Below are positions 34,827 to 45,100 of a stretch of DNA of 64,000 bases, one piece after another. The stretch comes from Pseudovirgaria hyperparasitica (Eukaryota > Ascomycota > Dothideomycetes > Acrospermales > Acrospermaceae). The position numbers and the translations under genes were made by a program. The first letter of the stretch is position 1. Each line of letters starts with the position of its first letter. Below the pieces are notes generated by a model that ran no database searches, was not told the origin of the DNA, and was given only the letters and a program-made list of their open reading frames with translations. The stretch spans positions 1,217,459-1,281,458 of the forward strand of contig NW_022985558.1 of NCBI RefSeq assembly GCF_010093815.1. Direction: 5' to 3'.

Positions 34827-35549
34827 ATGATATTACGAACCTTCACATTGCCCATCCGGGCTTGTTTCAAACCCTCTGTTCCTCAGCAATGCGTCCGGAA
34901 CCTCCATTATGCTATCCCTACGCGCTCTATTCCCAAGCCAACTCCCTTCATTCCAGACGCTGCGACATTTCTCAAAGTGATCGGACGCGGTCTCAGTCAA
35001 TACACCTCCAAATTCGAATCATGGGAAGCTCTCTTCTCCATGACCTCAAAACAGATGAAAGAGATCGGTATTGAGCCTCCACGCGCACGAAGATACCTCC
35101 TACAATGGCGCGAACGCTTCCGAAACGGCGAGCACGGTGTAGGATCGGACATCAAGCATGTCAAAGACGGAGTAGCGTACTTCCGCCTCATTGAACGCAA
35201 TGTCAAGTCCGCTGAAACAGACATTGCAACGGGAGCCCATACGCCCGGCAAGGTTAAGGTGGCCGCCAACGTGCCGCATGACCAATTGGGATTGGATATT
35301 CCAGTCCCCAATGCGACGACCGTCAAGGGCTTCAAGGTGAAGAATCTACAGACTCTTAGTGGGCCGCATCTCAACAATGTTGCTGGAACGGGAGGACGTG
35401 TTGCGAAGATTGAGGCAAAGGAGGGGCTCTGGGAGATCAGGAGAGGATCAAAGGTTGATGGTGGTGAGAGACGAAGGAAACAGGTCAGGTATAATAGACA
35501 GAAGGCCATCAATAGGGCGAAGAGAGAGGAGGCGGGTGTTGCCTTCTAA
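34827..35549 (+). CDS. fyv4: Mitochondrial small-subunit ribosomal protein mS41 (Fyv4, IGR motif)
   Basis: Intronless, 240 residues. The N-terminus (MILRTFTLPIRACFKPSVPQ) is basic and hydroxylated, as expected of a mitochondrial presequence. Residues about 42-100 form the IGR domain: PDAATFLKVIGRGLSQYTSK, then FESWEALFSMTSKQMKEIGI and EPPRARRYLLQWRERFRNG. This domain defines mS41/Fyv4, a fungal mitoribosomal small-subunit protein. The C-terminal half is lysine/arginine-rich with RRKQVRYNRQKAINRAKREE, consistent with rRNA contact. It is divergent from the CDK gene. The family call rests on the complete IGR motif. Confidence 0.93.
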   Translation: MILRTFTLPIRACFKPSVPQQCVRNLHYAIPTRSIPKPTPFIPDAATFLKVIGRGLSQYTSKFESWEALFSMTSKQMKEIGIEPPRARRYLLQWRERFRNGEHGVGSDIKHVKDGVAYFRLIERNVKSAETDIATGAHTPGKVKVAANVPHDQLGLDIPVPNATTVKGFKVKNLQTLSGPHLNNVAGTGGRVAKIEAKEGLWEIRRGSKVDGGERRRKQVRYNRQKAINRAKREEAGVAF

Positions 35550-36243
35550 GGCAGGCGCTCTGTATACAATTCTTCACATATTTTCTGTACGACTGGTAGG
35601 GCAAATGTATATGGGTTCATTTTTGTCGCTTCTGAGGGCTGCTGTTGAGAATAACTCGAGACACCATCTGCTTTCCCGATACTGTTGATCGAGCTATACG
35701 TTGTCAACATGTTCTAACACAGTCTTTCTAAACGATTAGTCGAACAAGCAAGGTGCGGAGCCTGGTACTTTGGCTTTACATTGGTGCCGATAGCTCTTGC
35801 ATTCTATCCTATGATCCCAAAGATCTTCCCTTCAACCAGTGATGCGTCTAGAGAGTATTTTGATCTGGAAGACGCTTACGGCGAGAAGACCTTATCAGTG
35901 AACGCTAAGATGACATGGTGTAGATACTAATACATTTACGGTACTTGTATAGAAGTGACTATGTATCAGAGGAAATCTACGGCGTTTCCACGTGAAAATA
36001 CAATTTTGCAACGTTTTCTGCGAATATACACTTCCAAACAGCCTTAAAAATACTGATATCTTAATTAATGCCTCAGGCACAATATATTCTAACTAGTGGC
36101 CAGCGCCAAGATTTCATCCCACTTACACCAAAAAAACGACCCACCACGTTGAATTGTCGCTTCCGTCGGCGCGACACAATCTCATACTGCGACAAGTCCC
36201 GAACTACCGAAGCCCTCCCTATCACCCGCACATATCAGTCGCC
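35550..36243. other. Intergenic gap mS41 / eIF3m
   Basis: Contains the eIF3m promoter and an orphan ATG-less reading frame at 35718-35930, listed separately. Otherwise I see nothing in it. Confidence 0.5.
35718..35930 (+). pseudogene. Orphan open frame with a membrane-helix-like segment
   Basis: An open frame of 70 codons without a usable start, ending in TAA at 35928. It reads GAWYFGFTLVPIALAFYPMI, a plausible transmembrane helix, followed by a polar acidic tail (REYFDLEDAYGEKTLS). A TTAG acceptor-like site lies inside the start of the frame at 35736-35739. It may be the last exon of a decayed membrane-protein gene. I do not recognise the family. Confidence 0.25.
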
Positions 36244-37622
36244 ATGCCTGGAATTACGAACACCTTGATGATCGAAGGCTCCTTCGAGGAACTTGTCGAA
36301 GAACTCGCACAGTACATCGATGCCCTGAAGAGAACGGCAGGAGAGGAAAGCCCGTCAACACAATCAGAATGCGTGGCGTTACTGAAAGAAGCCGGAAAGC
36401 AGGATGAAGTATTGAAAAAGCTGGTGGGCGCAAGCGTGGCACTCAACACGGCGCCAGAGAAGGGTATGTGATCGCAGATAAGGCCTTGAACGATACCTAA
36501 TAGCTAACGCGTCTAGAATTCATTGCTGCGTACAACCTGCTCGTCCACGTCATCAGACAATCCGAGAACCAAAACATGTTCCTTTCCAGAGTCTGCCAAA
36601 ATCTTTCCTCTGCGCCGATCTCGTCATCACCCGCAAATGGCACAAGTCTCGCCCTCTCAGTTCTTACCACAATCTTCAACACCCTACAGCCCGATAATGA
36701 TAGCAGATACCACGTCTTCTTCGCCATTCTCCGAGTTATCCGTGCCAGTGGCAACTTCGAAACTGTCCAGCCGCAATTAAAGAACCTCGAGGCATGGTTG
36801 AACCAATGGGAGATGGACGAGGAGGACCAGCGAAAACTATACCTCACAGTCGTGGACATCGCTCAAGACGCAGGCGAGGACGAGGAGGCCTACCAGTACC
36901 TTGTAAAAGCGCTCCGAACCATCCCAGCAGATGAAGCATCCGACGAAGAGGCCCGTGCTCTCTCCCTACGCGCTCTCAAGTCCGCTCTTACCCACCCGAC
37001 GCACTACGATTTCCAAGACCTTATTGCTCTCGATAGCATACAAGCTCTACGGAATTCAGACCCAGTTTACTCCCAACTCCTTGAAATCTTCAACGCTGAA
37101 CTCCTTGACGACTACAATGACTTCAAGGACGAACACGACGGCTGGCTCGAGGCCGAAAAGCTGGATACTCAGGCCCTGAACCGCAAAATGCGCCTCCTGA
37201 CCCTCGCATCGCTCGCTGCATCCGCTGGACAGAGCCGCTCACTAGCCTACGCTCACATTGCAAAGGGCCTGCAGATCCCCCTTGAGGATGTAGAGATGTG
37301 GGTTATCGACGTTATCCGCGCGGGACTTGTCGAGGGCAAACTCTCCCAGCTAACTCAGACTTTCCTCATTCACCGCAGCACATACCGCGTTTTCACAGAA
37401 AACCAGTGGCGCGAGGTTGCTAGCCGTCTGGACATGTGGCGGAATAGCTTGACGGGTGTGTTAGAGGTCATCCGAAACGAGAAGGCCAACTTCATTCAGC
37501 AACGCGAGGCAGAGGCTAGGGAGACGGAGAACAAGGTTAATGGTTCAAGTGGGAGAAGAGGACCGAGGAGGGATAACAGGGACGGTGGCGTGCAGCCACA
37601 GACTGCTGATTTGGATGACTAA
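36244..37622 (+). CDS. eif3m: Translation initiation factor eIF3 subunit m
   Basis: Two exons, 36244-36463 and 36517-37622, encode 441 residues. The start MPGITNTLMIEGSFEELVEE matches fungal eIF3m. The helical repeat region leads to a PCI/winged-helix domain at about 215-385, with LNRKMRLLTLASLAASAGQS, AYAHIAKGLQIPLEDVEMWV and IRAGLVEGKLSQLTQTFLIH. The C-terminal tail is charged and disordered (GRRGPRRDNRDGG). Subunit m is part of the eIF3 octamer core that scaffolds the 43S pre-initiation complex. It is also a PCI relative of COP9 signalosome subunit 7, but the length and start favour eIF3m. The intron restores GAA at the junction. Confidence 0.95.
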
Positions 37623-37795
37623 GGGTCTTCTTTGGCTTTGGAGTCAGGCGGTCAGTATGCAGTTCACATTGCACATAGTTTGTAGGCAATATGAATGAGA
37701 TGGTAACATCGAGGCCTCTACATAGGCAAGTAGCTATCAAAGCCCCGATATCTTACATTCCTCCCGTCCTCATTTGTCGAAGAATCCGGACCGTG

Positions 37796-37957
37796 CTACT
37801 TTGTACCCGAGGCCGTGCATTGAATGCATCTCGCATGCCCGCAACCGACTTTGACGCAGTCTGGGGAGGTCCCAGAGTTCGATTTCCGGCATCTGCAGCA
37901 TTGCCACACGGCTGAGGCTTTTGTCGGCCAAGCCCTGCTTCCGAGTCTTTTGTCCAT
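37796..37957 (-). CDS. Small Cys/His-rich protein A
   Basis: 53 residues from the ATG at 37957. The zinc-finger-like core is WQCCRCRKSNSGTS followed by DCVKVGCGHARCIQC; that is W-x-C-C-x-C, then C-x4-C-G-H-A-R-C-x2-C. This W..CCxC...C.H..C..C pattern occurs in small uncharacterised proteins of many filamentous ascomycetes (recalled, not searched). There is no signal peptide, and the frame stays open 87 codons upstream to an ATG at 38218, but that part is not conserved-looking. A TATAAATA sequence lies about 150 bp upstream on the minus strand. The function is unknown; it shares its Cys/His signature with the gene at 39204-39671. Confidence 0.55.
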   Translation of the reverse strand: MDKRLGSRAWPTKASAVWQCCRCRKSNSGTSPDCVKVGCGHARCIQCTASGTK

Positions 37958-38641
37958 CGTGAATTGTGTTGGTTGTTGTGTTGATTGTGGGGTTTGGTAT
38001 AGTGGTATGAGTGTTTGGTTGTTAGATTTGAAAGCTGATTGCATTACTTGTAGATTGGAGATGTTTGGTGTGGAGAATGAAAGCAGTTTCAGTCCTCTAG
38101 CAGGAGAAGTATTTATATAAAAAGAAATTGATAGGTAAAGGGGTCTGACAGACAGCGACGCACTGTTGGTCCCTGAACAGTAGGATTTACACGTATAGTA
38201 ATGCGATTCTGGAGGCATACTGCGCGTTTATTTACTAACTGGAGTATGGGGTAGGAGGTATGCTTCACTGAATAGAGCAGTTCGTTGTGGTCCAACAGCG
38301 GAGTGGAATGTGTTAGAAGCATTTCATGGCCAGGGATAATACTTTGAAGGAGCTCCACTTGGATGAACGAGTTCATACGTGGTATTGTGTATTTATGACA
38401 TGGTGCTTCTCCTAGTTTCATAATGATGGCTTGATGGAAAGTCGGGGCCCTCCACTGGAAGAAACTAGTTCACAAGTCCGTGACGGAGGACATGTAGGAA
38501 CTATGGCTGTCAAATAGTTTACGTCGTAGGCATTTAACTCGATTGGCAATTGATTTGATGCTTGGATTTGAATTGGTAATGTTTGATTGGATGTATTAGG
38601 CAAGTCACCGAACCGTATGTCTTCCGATCATTTAATACGCG
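37958..38641. other. Gap within small-gene cluster
   Basis: AT-rich stretch upstream of small protein A. It contains only short frames with no recognisable content. Confidence 0.4.
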
Positions 38642-38779
38642 TTATTTAACCTCAACTTTGTCCTTGTCCTCTTCGTTGACCTTCTCCTTGTCTTTCTCTT
38701 GGACGTTGACCTTGTCGCCGTCCTTGTCCTCTAAAGCCTTCTTGGTGTTATAGGTGACACATGCACCGCGTTCGCCCAT
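38642..38779 (-). CDS. Small charged Lys/Asp/Glu-rich protein (or decayed gene)
   Basis: 45-residue frame MGERGACVTYNTKKALEDKD followed by repeated charged blocks (GDKVNV, EKDKEKVNEEDKDKV). Directly upstream in the same frame, beyond one TGA, the sequence reads VWKCDGCK, a W-x-C-x2-C motif like the neighbouring small Cys-rich proteins. The full-length ancestor was probably a small CxxC protein with a charged tail. As it stands, either only the 45-residue part is made or the gene is broken at that TGA. An acceptor-like ATACAG lies just before the W. Confidence 0.35.
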   Translation of the reverse strand: MGERGACVTYNTKKALEDKDGDKVNVQEKDKEKVNEEDKDKVEVK

Positions 38780-39203
38780 GATGCGTCATTTACAGCCATC
38801 GCATTTCCATACTGTATATGCTATGATATACCGTGTGTTTGGCGTATTTGGTGTCTTTAGTAAGAAGGATATGGTGTGTTATTGTGAGGAAGCGATGTTT
38901 TGATGAGACGAATGATAAAGGGGCTCTGATGTGCTAGTGCTGGAATTGTTTGCATGCTGGTTGAATCTTTTACAGAAACTGAAGATATTCGATGATGCAA
39001 AGGTACAATCTCCAAGGTGTCTCTCATGTACTTGTTTATACAAAAGGTAACTTAACAGAGAAGCCTTCTGTTAGCCTGAAAGAAATCTGTCTCTGTCATC
39101 ATCACTGTTAGCATGACAGTCTCATAAGAGTTATAAAGGGTGATGAATGACCTATTCTTTGTGGCAGTAGTGACAGTATGCTACACCATGCCTTGGTGCT
39201 GCG
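38780..39203. other. Gap within small-gene cluster
   Basis: Apart from the VWKCDGCK codons at its edge, I see no supported feature here. Confidence 0.4.
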
Positions 39204-39671
39204 CTAGAAAGCCTCACATGCTTCGCAGATTGCGTGGTCACAGCTGTCCTTGCCATAGTCGCGATCTTTCTTCCAGAAGCACCAGCAGCATTTCGACATC
39301 TCCCAAGACTGAAGCTTCGGGTCTTGGAGGTTGGACTCTGGAACTCTGGCATCCTGGGACTGCTGAGGATGGTGCTTCTTGGACGGGGTCTTCTTGGAAG
39401 GGGTCTTCTTGGAGGGCGTCTTCTTGTGATGAGGCTTTGCGGGCTGCATGGTAGGTGTTTTAATCTCTGGTTCGTCCATGTTTAGATCCGCGAATGAGCG
39501 TAGGATGATGGAGTCGATAACTTGTTGTGCGTAGATCTGGAGGGGGGTTCGAGGGTCAATATATCGTGTAGTGGGCTTTGAGACGGGAGTGGTGTTAGTG
39601 ATCATTGTTTGGTCTGGCAGGGGAAGCGAGGATCTTTGTGAAGGAAAGGGGATGTTACAGTGAAGACTCAA
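39204..39671 (-). CDS. Small Cys/His-rich protein B with KTPSK repeats
   Basis: Intronless, 155 residues. The middle has three tandem KKTPS units inside a His/Lys/Pro-rich basic stretch. The C-terminus carries KCCWCFWKKDRDYGKDSCDH then AICEACEAF, giving C-C-x-C ... C-D-H-A-x-C-x2-C. This is the same closing signature (C-x-H-A-x-C-x2-C) as small protein A about 1.3 kb away. There is no signal peptide; the start could instead be the ATG 22 codons in (MITNTTPVS). The basic repeat could mark nucleic-acid binding, which is inference. Not recognised from any named family. Confidence 0.5.
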   Translation of the reverse strand: MSLHCNIPFPSQRSSLPLPDQTMITNTTPVSKPTTRYIDPRTPLQIYAQQVIDSIILRSFADLNMDEPEIKTPTMQPAKPHHKKTPSKKTPSKKTPSKKHHPQQSQDARVPESNLQDPKLQSWEMSKCCWCFWKKDRDYGKDSCDHAICEACEAF

Positions 39672-39867
39672 ACCACATGGGCAGCTATTGTTGACGTGAA
39701 GCGAATTTTGATAGCACTAGCTTCTCTCGGTGATTAGCATGCCTGGAGTGTACAATGATACAGCCTTGTTTTAATCATAGGACCCTTAATTACAGTATCA
39801 AATTCTACCTAGAAGTCGTATCACTACAAACAAGTCGCTGACTGTAACCCAACCCCGGTACCCCATA

Positions 39868-40173
39868 TCAAAGACCTTCCTCCTTAGCAAACTCATCAAG
39901 TTCCTCCTGGTTAAACTGTGTGACGAGTCAATCAACAGGTAAATATCCTTTTTTTCATACAGCCATACCACCCAGTCTTCATCATCATCATCCTTATCCT
40001 CTTCTTTGCTGTCCTCGGCGTCATTTTCCTGTTTATTCGACTATTAACAGACAGCTCTCTTTTTACCTCCCGAGCCGAATGATTCGGTCTCAGCCTATTG
40101 GAAATTCCGCTAAAGTACTTACGACAGACTCTTCTCCATCCTCAGAGCTAGCCTCATTCTCGTCCTTAGACAT
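39868..40173 (-). CDS. Tiny acidic protein, three exons
   Basis: Exons 40173-40123, 40028-39969 and 39915-39868 join in phase 0 at both introns to give 52 residues: MSKDENEASSEDGEESV, then a Glu/Asp-rich block ending DDDDEDWV, then FNQEELDEFAKEEGL and a stop. Donors are GTAAGT and GTATGG; acceptors are CAG. Two clean phase-0 junctions and the F-N-Q-E-E-L-D-E-F-A-K ending make chance unlikely, though expression is unproven. I do not recognise it. It is the smallest spliced gene in the window and lies in the small-gene cluster. Confidence 0.45.
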
Positions 40174-42129
40174 AGCCACCGTTTGGTTCAAGTTGCTGGG
40201 GCTTATTTGATCTTGTAAAAGTCGGATACTTATACTCAATGATCGATAGAAGAAAAGGTCGAAGAGCTATTGTGAGTAGTAGGGTATATGGAAAGTGGTA
40301 AGAGATCTCCGGAAGTTTATATATGGAGGCCTTAATTTATGTGTTGCTGTTAAAACAATACATCCACGACACACTATACGCTACCTGCTAATCATCAACG
40401 TAAGGATGTTGACACGTAGTACGTACGAGCTTCGATACCGCAAAATGATCGAAGGAATCGAATACGTAGGACCATGGATAATGTCATTATAAGCAGAGTG
40501 TGCCTTGTTACTCGCCTCCTTCGAGTTTGTCTGTAGCATTTAATTAGCTGCCATCATAACTTAGAATGTACGTGTATCCAACCGCTACGAGCATGGCATA
40601 CATATCTCTCATGCTAATTATGCTCATAGAAAACAGGCTGAGCCATCACCCAACAAGCGTTCTTGAAGCACTACCTTGCCCCCTCCCTCTTAACGCATTC
40701 GTATCTTTTCTCACATTCGATCTCAGCCAACGGAAAGATCTTCACGAGACCGACATTGTCTACCAAATTATGCAGTCTGTCAAGAGAGTATGACTCATGA
40801 GTCCAATATTTGCGATTACATACCGAACGAAGCACGAAACCCGGCGCCTTGAAGTAATGAATGTATTGGGTGTGCTCCCACTCTTACTAGAAGAAGAATT
40901 ATCAGATTTAGGCATAATGGAAAGATCTCAAGAGGCAAACCCGAGCAATGTGATAGGGCTTGGTATATGAATGAATACATGAAAAGGGGTAAACAAATGA
41001 CGAATTTTATAGCAGCTGCAAGTTATCCAAATAGCTTGGAATAAGCATTGGTGTCACATATTGTATGACTTGGAAGTTAGCAAGAGCATATAGATTCCCT
41101 AGGAAGATAACATCTATGGGTCTCCTTGGTGGTTTTCGTGTTCCTTGACTCTACGGCAACACATTTAGAAGAAGTTCACATTCACATAATTCAATGGGGA
41201 CCAAGCAAATTTAATCGTAGCGGTCGAGTCTCGTTTGAAGACATACCACTATGTATTATGAGCGTCACATGTTTGATCGTCGCATAGATCTAATCATGTA
41301 CCATTCTGTGTGAGATGTTATGAGCTCCATCGAGAATTATGGCGTATCTTGTGGGTCGTTTCTCGAATGTCCGGTTTCGAAATTGACCTTTGTCAAAGCA
41401 TTAGCATTGCGACTCTATAGAATCAAAGGCATAGAAGTGTGACCCTGTGTCCTGGATAGCTAGGTGATGGGAATGCGCTCACGCTTCAAAGCCTCTGAGG
41501 CAATATTCAGGGGGTGTTCTAAAATGATACCGGGGTACTGCTGAGTAAGCTACATTTATCACTCCTTAGAACAGAAGAAAGCATGCATTGTATCTACGGA
41601 GCAGTCGCACTCCACGAATAATGATCATACGCAGCCAACATGTTTGGCTATCTATCTATCTGCTGCGTAGCATGCTCCACTAGTATGACCCTACCTTGAC
41701 TATGGATCCAACGACGAACTATCAGTACTCCGCATGCCTCGATAAGGCAGCCTATCGGCGTGTTTACCGGCTCGATGAGTGTTGATAAGGACTTTAGGAT
41801 GAACAGTCACCACGGCTGTTACATATCCACATACTGCAGTATTCCTGAGTTCGACCCAATTATCCACCCCTTGCTGGATGACCCTGTTCTGTCGACATAC
41901 TTGATGGACGTCATGGCCGTGCCTTCCCCGCATTATGCATGTGGCTCTGCTCGAACCTTGAGACATTTGTAGCAAAGCGGCAACACGAGTCTACCATGAT
42001 GATTGTCTTGTCACTTGCCACTATATCATTAGCTCCTTCCAACATCCACTTTGGTACTACCACCACTTCGAAATCTATCAGAAGACCCTTTGCTCAAGTT
42101 TCAATCGTATCCAGCTACTAATTTTGGCG
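40174..42129. other. Gap, end of small-gene cluster
   Basis: 2 kb of AT-leaning sequence. A possible small minus-strand gene starts with an ATG at 40915 (MPKSDNSSSSKSGSTPNTF), with a GTATGT donor at about 40824 and an open downstream frame to about 40680. The support is too weak to call it. A (TATC)3 tract lies near 41650. The rest shows no recognisable coding or RNA feature and includes the promoter of the next gene. Confidence 0.4.
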
Positions 42130-45100
42130 ATGAAGGATACAGCGGTTGCAGTGAAAGTATACACCATCGGTGTAGATGTCGGTGGGACTTTCACAGATGC
42201 AGCGTGCTTTTCGCCCAAAGGTCGCACCTACAGGGCAAAGGTACCATCGACTCCTCAAGATCAGTCAATCGGGGTCAAAGAGGCTGTGCGAAAGATCAAA
42301 GATATTGTGAGACGGGAAGATGGATTCGTAGGTCGTTTTACTTCCTTACACCATGGGACGACTGTGGCAACCAATGCTATACTGGAGAACAAGATCATTC
42401 CTGCGGCACTGATTGTCACAGCTGGACATAAGGATGTGCTCTCAGCGCGGAGAAGCCAAATACCTGGAGGGCTAGCGGCATGGATTGGCTTCATGCCTCC
42501 AGATCCACTGATTCCTCTGGAGAATACCATCCAGTGCAGGGAAAGAATCGGAGCTGATGGGGAGATTGTCTTACCCGTCGATAGGTCTGCACTGAAACAG
42601 GACCTTGAAAGTATCAGAGGCAAGATTAAGGCTGTTACTATCAGCCTACTCAACAGCTATGTTGATGGGCGCCATGAAAAAGAAGTTGCTGGTGTTGTGC
42701 GCGAGGTGTTTGGAGAATCAGTCGACATCATAATGTCTCATGAAGTACTTCCCGAGGCTGGCGAATACGAACGTACTGTTACCGCAGCGGCAAATACAGT
42801 CATCAGACCTGAAGTTTCTCGCTACTTGGATGGTCTCAAGAAGAATCTTTCACAAGAAATTGAGACGACACGTCTTCTCAAGAGCGATGGAGGCCTCACC
42901 CACCCTGATTGGGCGTCGATGCTTCCCGTCAATATCCTCATGTCTGGACCCGCAGGAGGAGTCCGTGGCGTTACGTCTGTCATATCGCAAGCCACGGAAT
43001 ATAAGAACCTGATCACGCTAGACATGGGTGGTACATCCACAGACGTTGCACTCATCGCATCGGCTGATCCTTCGATCCGCCGTGAGACAAAAGTTGGGAA
43101 TCTCACTGTACGCGCTCCATGTATTGACGTTCGAACGATTGGTGCAGGGGGAGGAAGTTTGGCAATCTACCAGCCTCTAACATCGACTCTGCGAGTCGGA
43201 CCAGAATCGTCTGGAGCCAGACCTGGCCCTGCGTGTTACAAAAAAGGCGGAACCCAAGCCACAGTGACTGATGCGAACGCCGTCCTTGGCTATCTTCCGC
43301 AAAAGCTACTTGGTGGTGATTTCGAGCTTGACATTGAAGCCGCGAGGACAGCAGTAGGCAATCTTGCGAAAACAATGAACCAGACTACGATCAAGACAGC
43401 TGAAGATATCGTGAATCTCGCCAATGAGAACATGTTTGGAGCTCTTCGTTTAGTATCAGTTGAACAGGGTTACAACCCTGCTGACTTCGCGCTGGTCGCC
43501 TTCGGAGGAGCAGGACCTTTGCACGCAAATGCTCTGGGGAAGTTGATTGGAGCTTGGCCAGTGATTGTGCCTGTATCACCAGGCATTCTCTGCGCGCAAG
43601 GCGACGCGACGACCAAAATGGGCCATGAGATGTCTCTCGCTTTCATTCGGTTGCTGGCTGATCTCACGAAAGAAGCTTTGATAGGAGAATTCATGCGACT
43701 CAGAAAGGACTGTACGGCTATTATGTCAAAACAGCTGGACACACCAGACCCTGTACTATCGATTAAGTACCAGGCAGATGTGCGCTATCATGGCCAGCAG
43801 CTTGATTTGACTATCTCGCTGGTTGATTCTGATTTGGAGGGCAGTATGAAGGACATCAGTGACAAAATCCTGACCAAGTTCGAGAAGATACATGAGCAAA
43901 ACTTTTCTTATACCATGCCTGGGTTTAAGCTTGAGATTACTCGACTCGGTGTTGTGGCAACTGATGCGTCACCAGATATCGAGACGCCAAGAATTGCTCA
44001 TGGGGAAGGTGGAAGCCCACCCGATACTGCTATCATTGAGAAGAAGATCATCATTGTCGATAGTGTGGAGCATGAGGCAACGTTCTGGGATCGATCGGCT
44101 ATCACAAGGTTTGGATGGAAGGTTCAAGGACCATGCGTGGTTGTTGAGATGGACTCCAATACACTCATTCGTAAGTATTTATCCTATCCTATAGAGTACT
44201 TCCTATCTAGTGTTCTGGTTCTCTATAGAGCTTTATGAGTCTAATGTGTGATCAGATCCTGGTTATGAAGCGGTAGTTGACCTGGTCGGTAATTTGTGCA
44301 TTTCGCCTTCAGAAAAAGCTAAAGACACTGGCTTCGATGAGAACAAGACATCGGAGAGCGACACTGATAGTAGAGCTGACGCGCTGAGATACCTCGAAAG
44401 TAACCCGACATTGCCCACTCTTGTCCAAGCATCCCTCGCAGCGATCAGAGCAGAGATGGACACGCTAATGTTGCGATGCAGCATGTCTCCTGCTGTTCGA
44501 GAACAACAAGACGAGTTCAATGTTATCACTAACCCACGTGGTCAGATGCTAGTTGGCCAATTTGGCTCCTTTGTTGGGTCTTTCCTGGAAGTATGGGCGG
44601 ACAAAGTTGCTGCAGGGGACGCGGACGAGATCCGAGAGGGAGATGTTTTTATTACTAACGATGTGTACGAAGTTAGAGGTCCCGTGAGTCATCTCAATGA
44701 CGTGATCATCCTTCTGCCAATATGGTTCAAGCACGAGATCGTTGGCTGGGCAGCTAACTTCGCCCATATGAGTGACATGCAAGGGCAGGTGCCTGGAAGC
44801 ATGAGCATCAATGCAACCTCAATATACGCGGATGGTCTACAAATCCCTTGCATGAAGCTTTATGATCGAGGTCGATATAATAGAGACATCATCAACCTTG
44901 TCGCAAGGAACTGTCGACAAGCGGATTGGCTTCGTTCCGATCTGAGCGCACTACTGGCGGCATGTCGGACTGCTGCAAAACGCGTGGAAGAAATGTGTGA
45001 TCGTTTTGGCAAAGATGTTTACCTAGCGGCTACGGATGTGCTACTCGAACGAAATCGTGTTGCAATTGCAAAGCTCATTGAGGAAAAGATGAGCGATGAA

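Noticed and set aside
37861-37900. tRNA B-box-like GAGTTCGATTTCC
   Set aside because: No matching A box or cloverleaf upstream, and the bases lie inside the coding part of small protein A.
40566-40793. 75-codon plus-strand open frame
   Set aside because: No motif or resemblance, and it overlaps an equally weak minus-strand candidate starting at 40915.
41760-41972. 70-codon plus-strand open frame
   Set aside because: No homology recognised, no splice support, and the opposite strand has an equally long frame.
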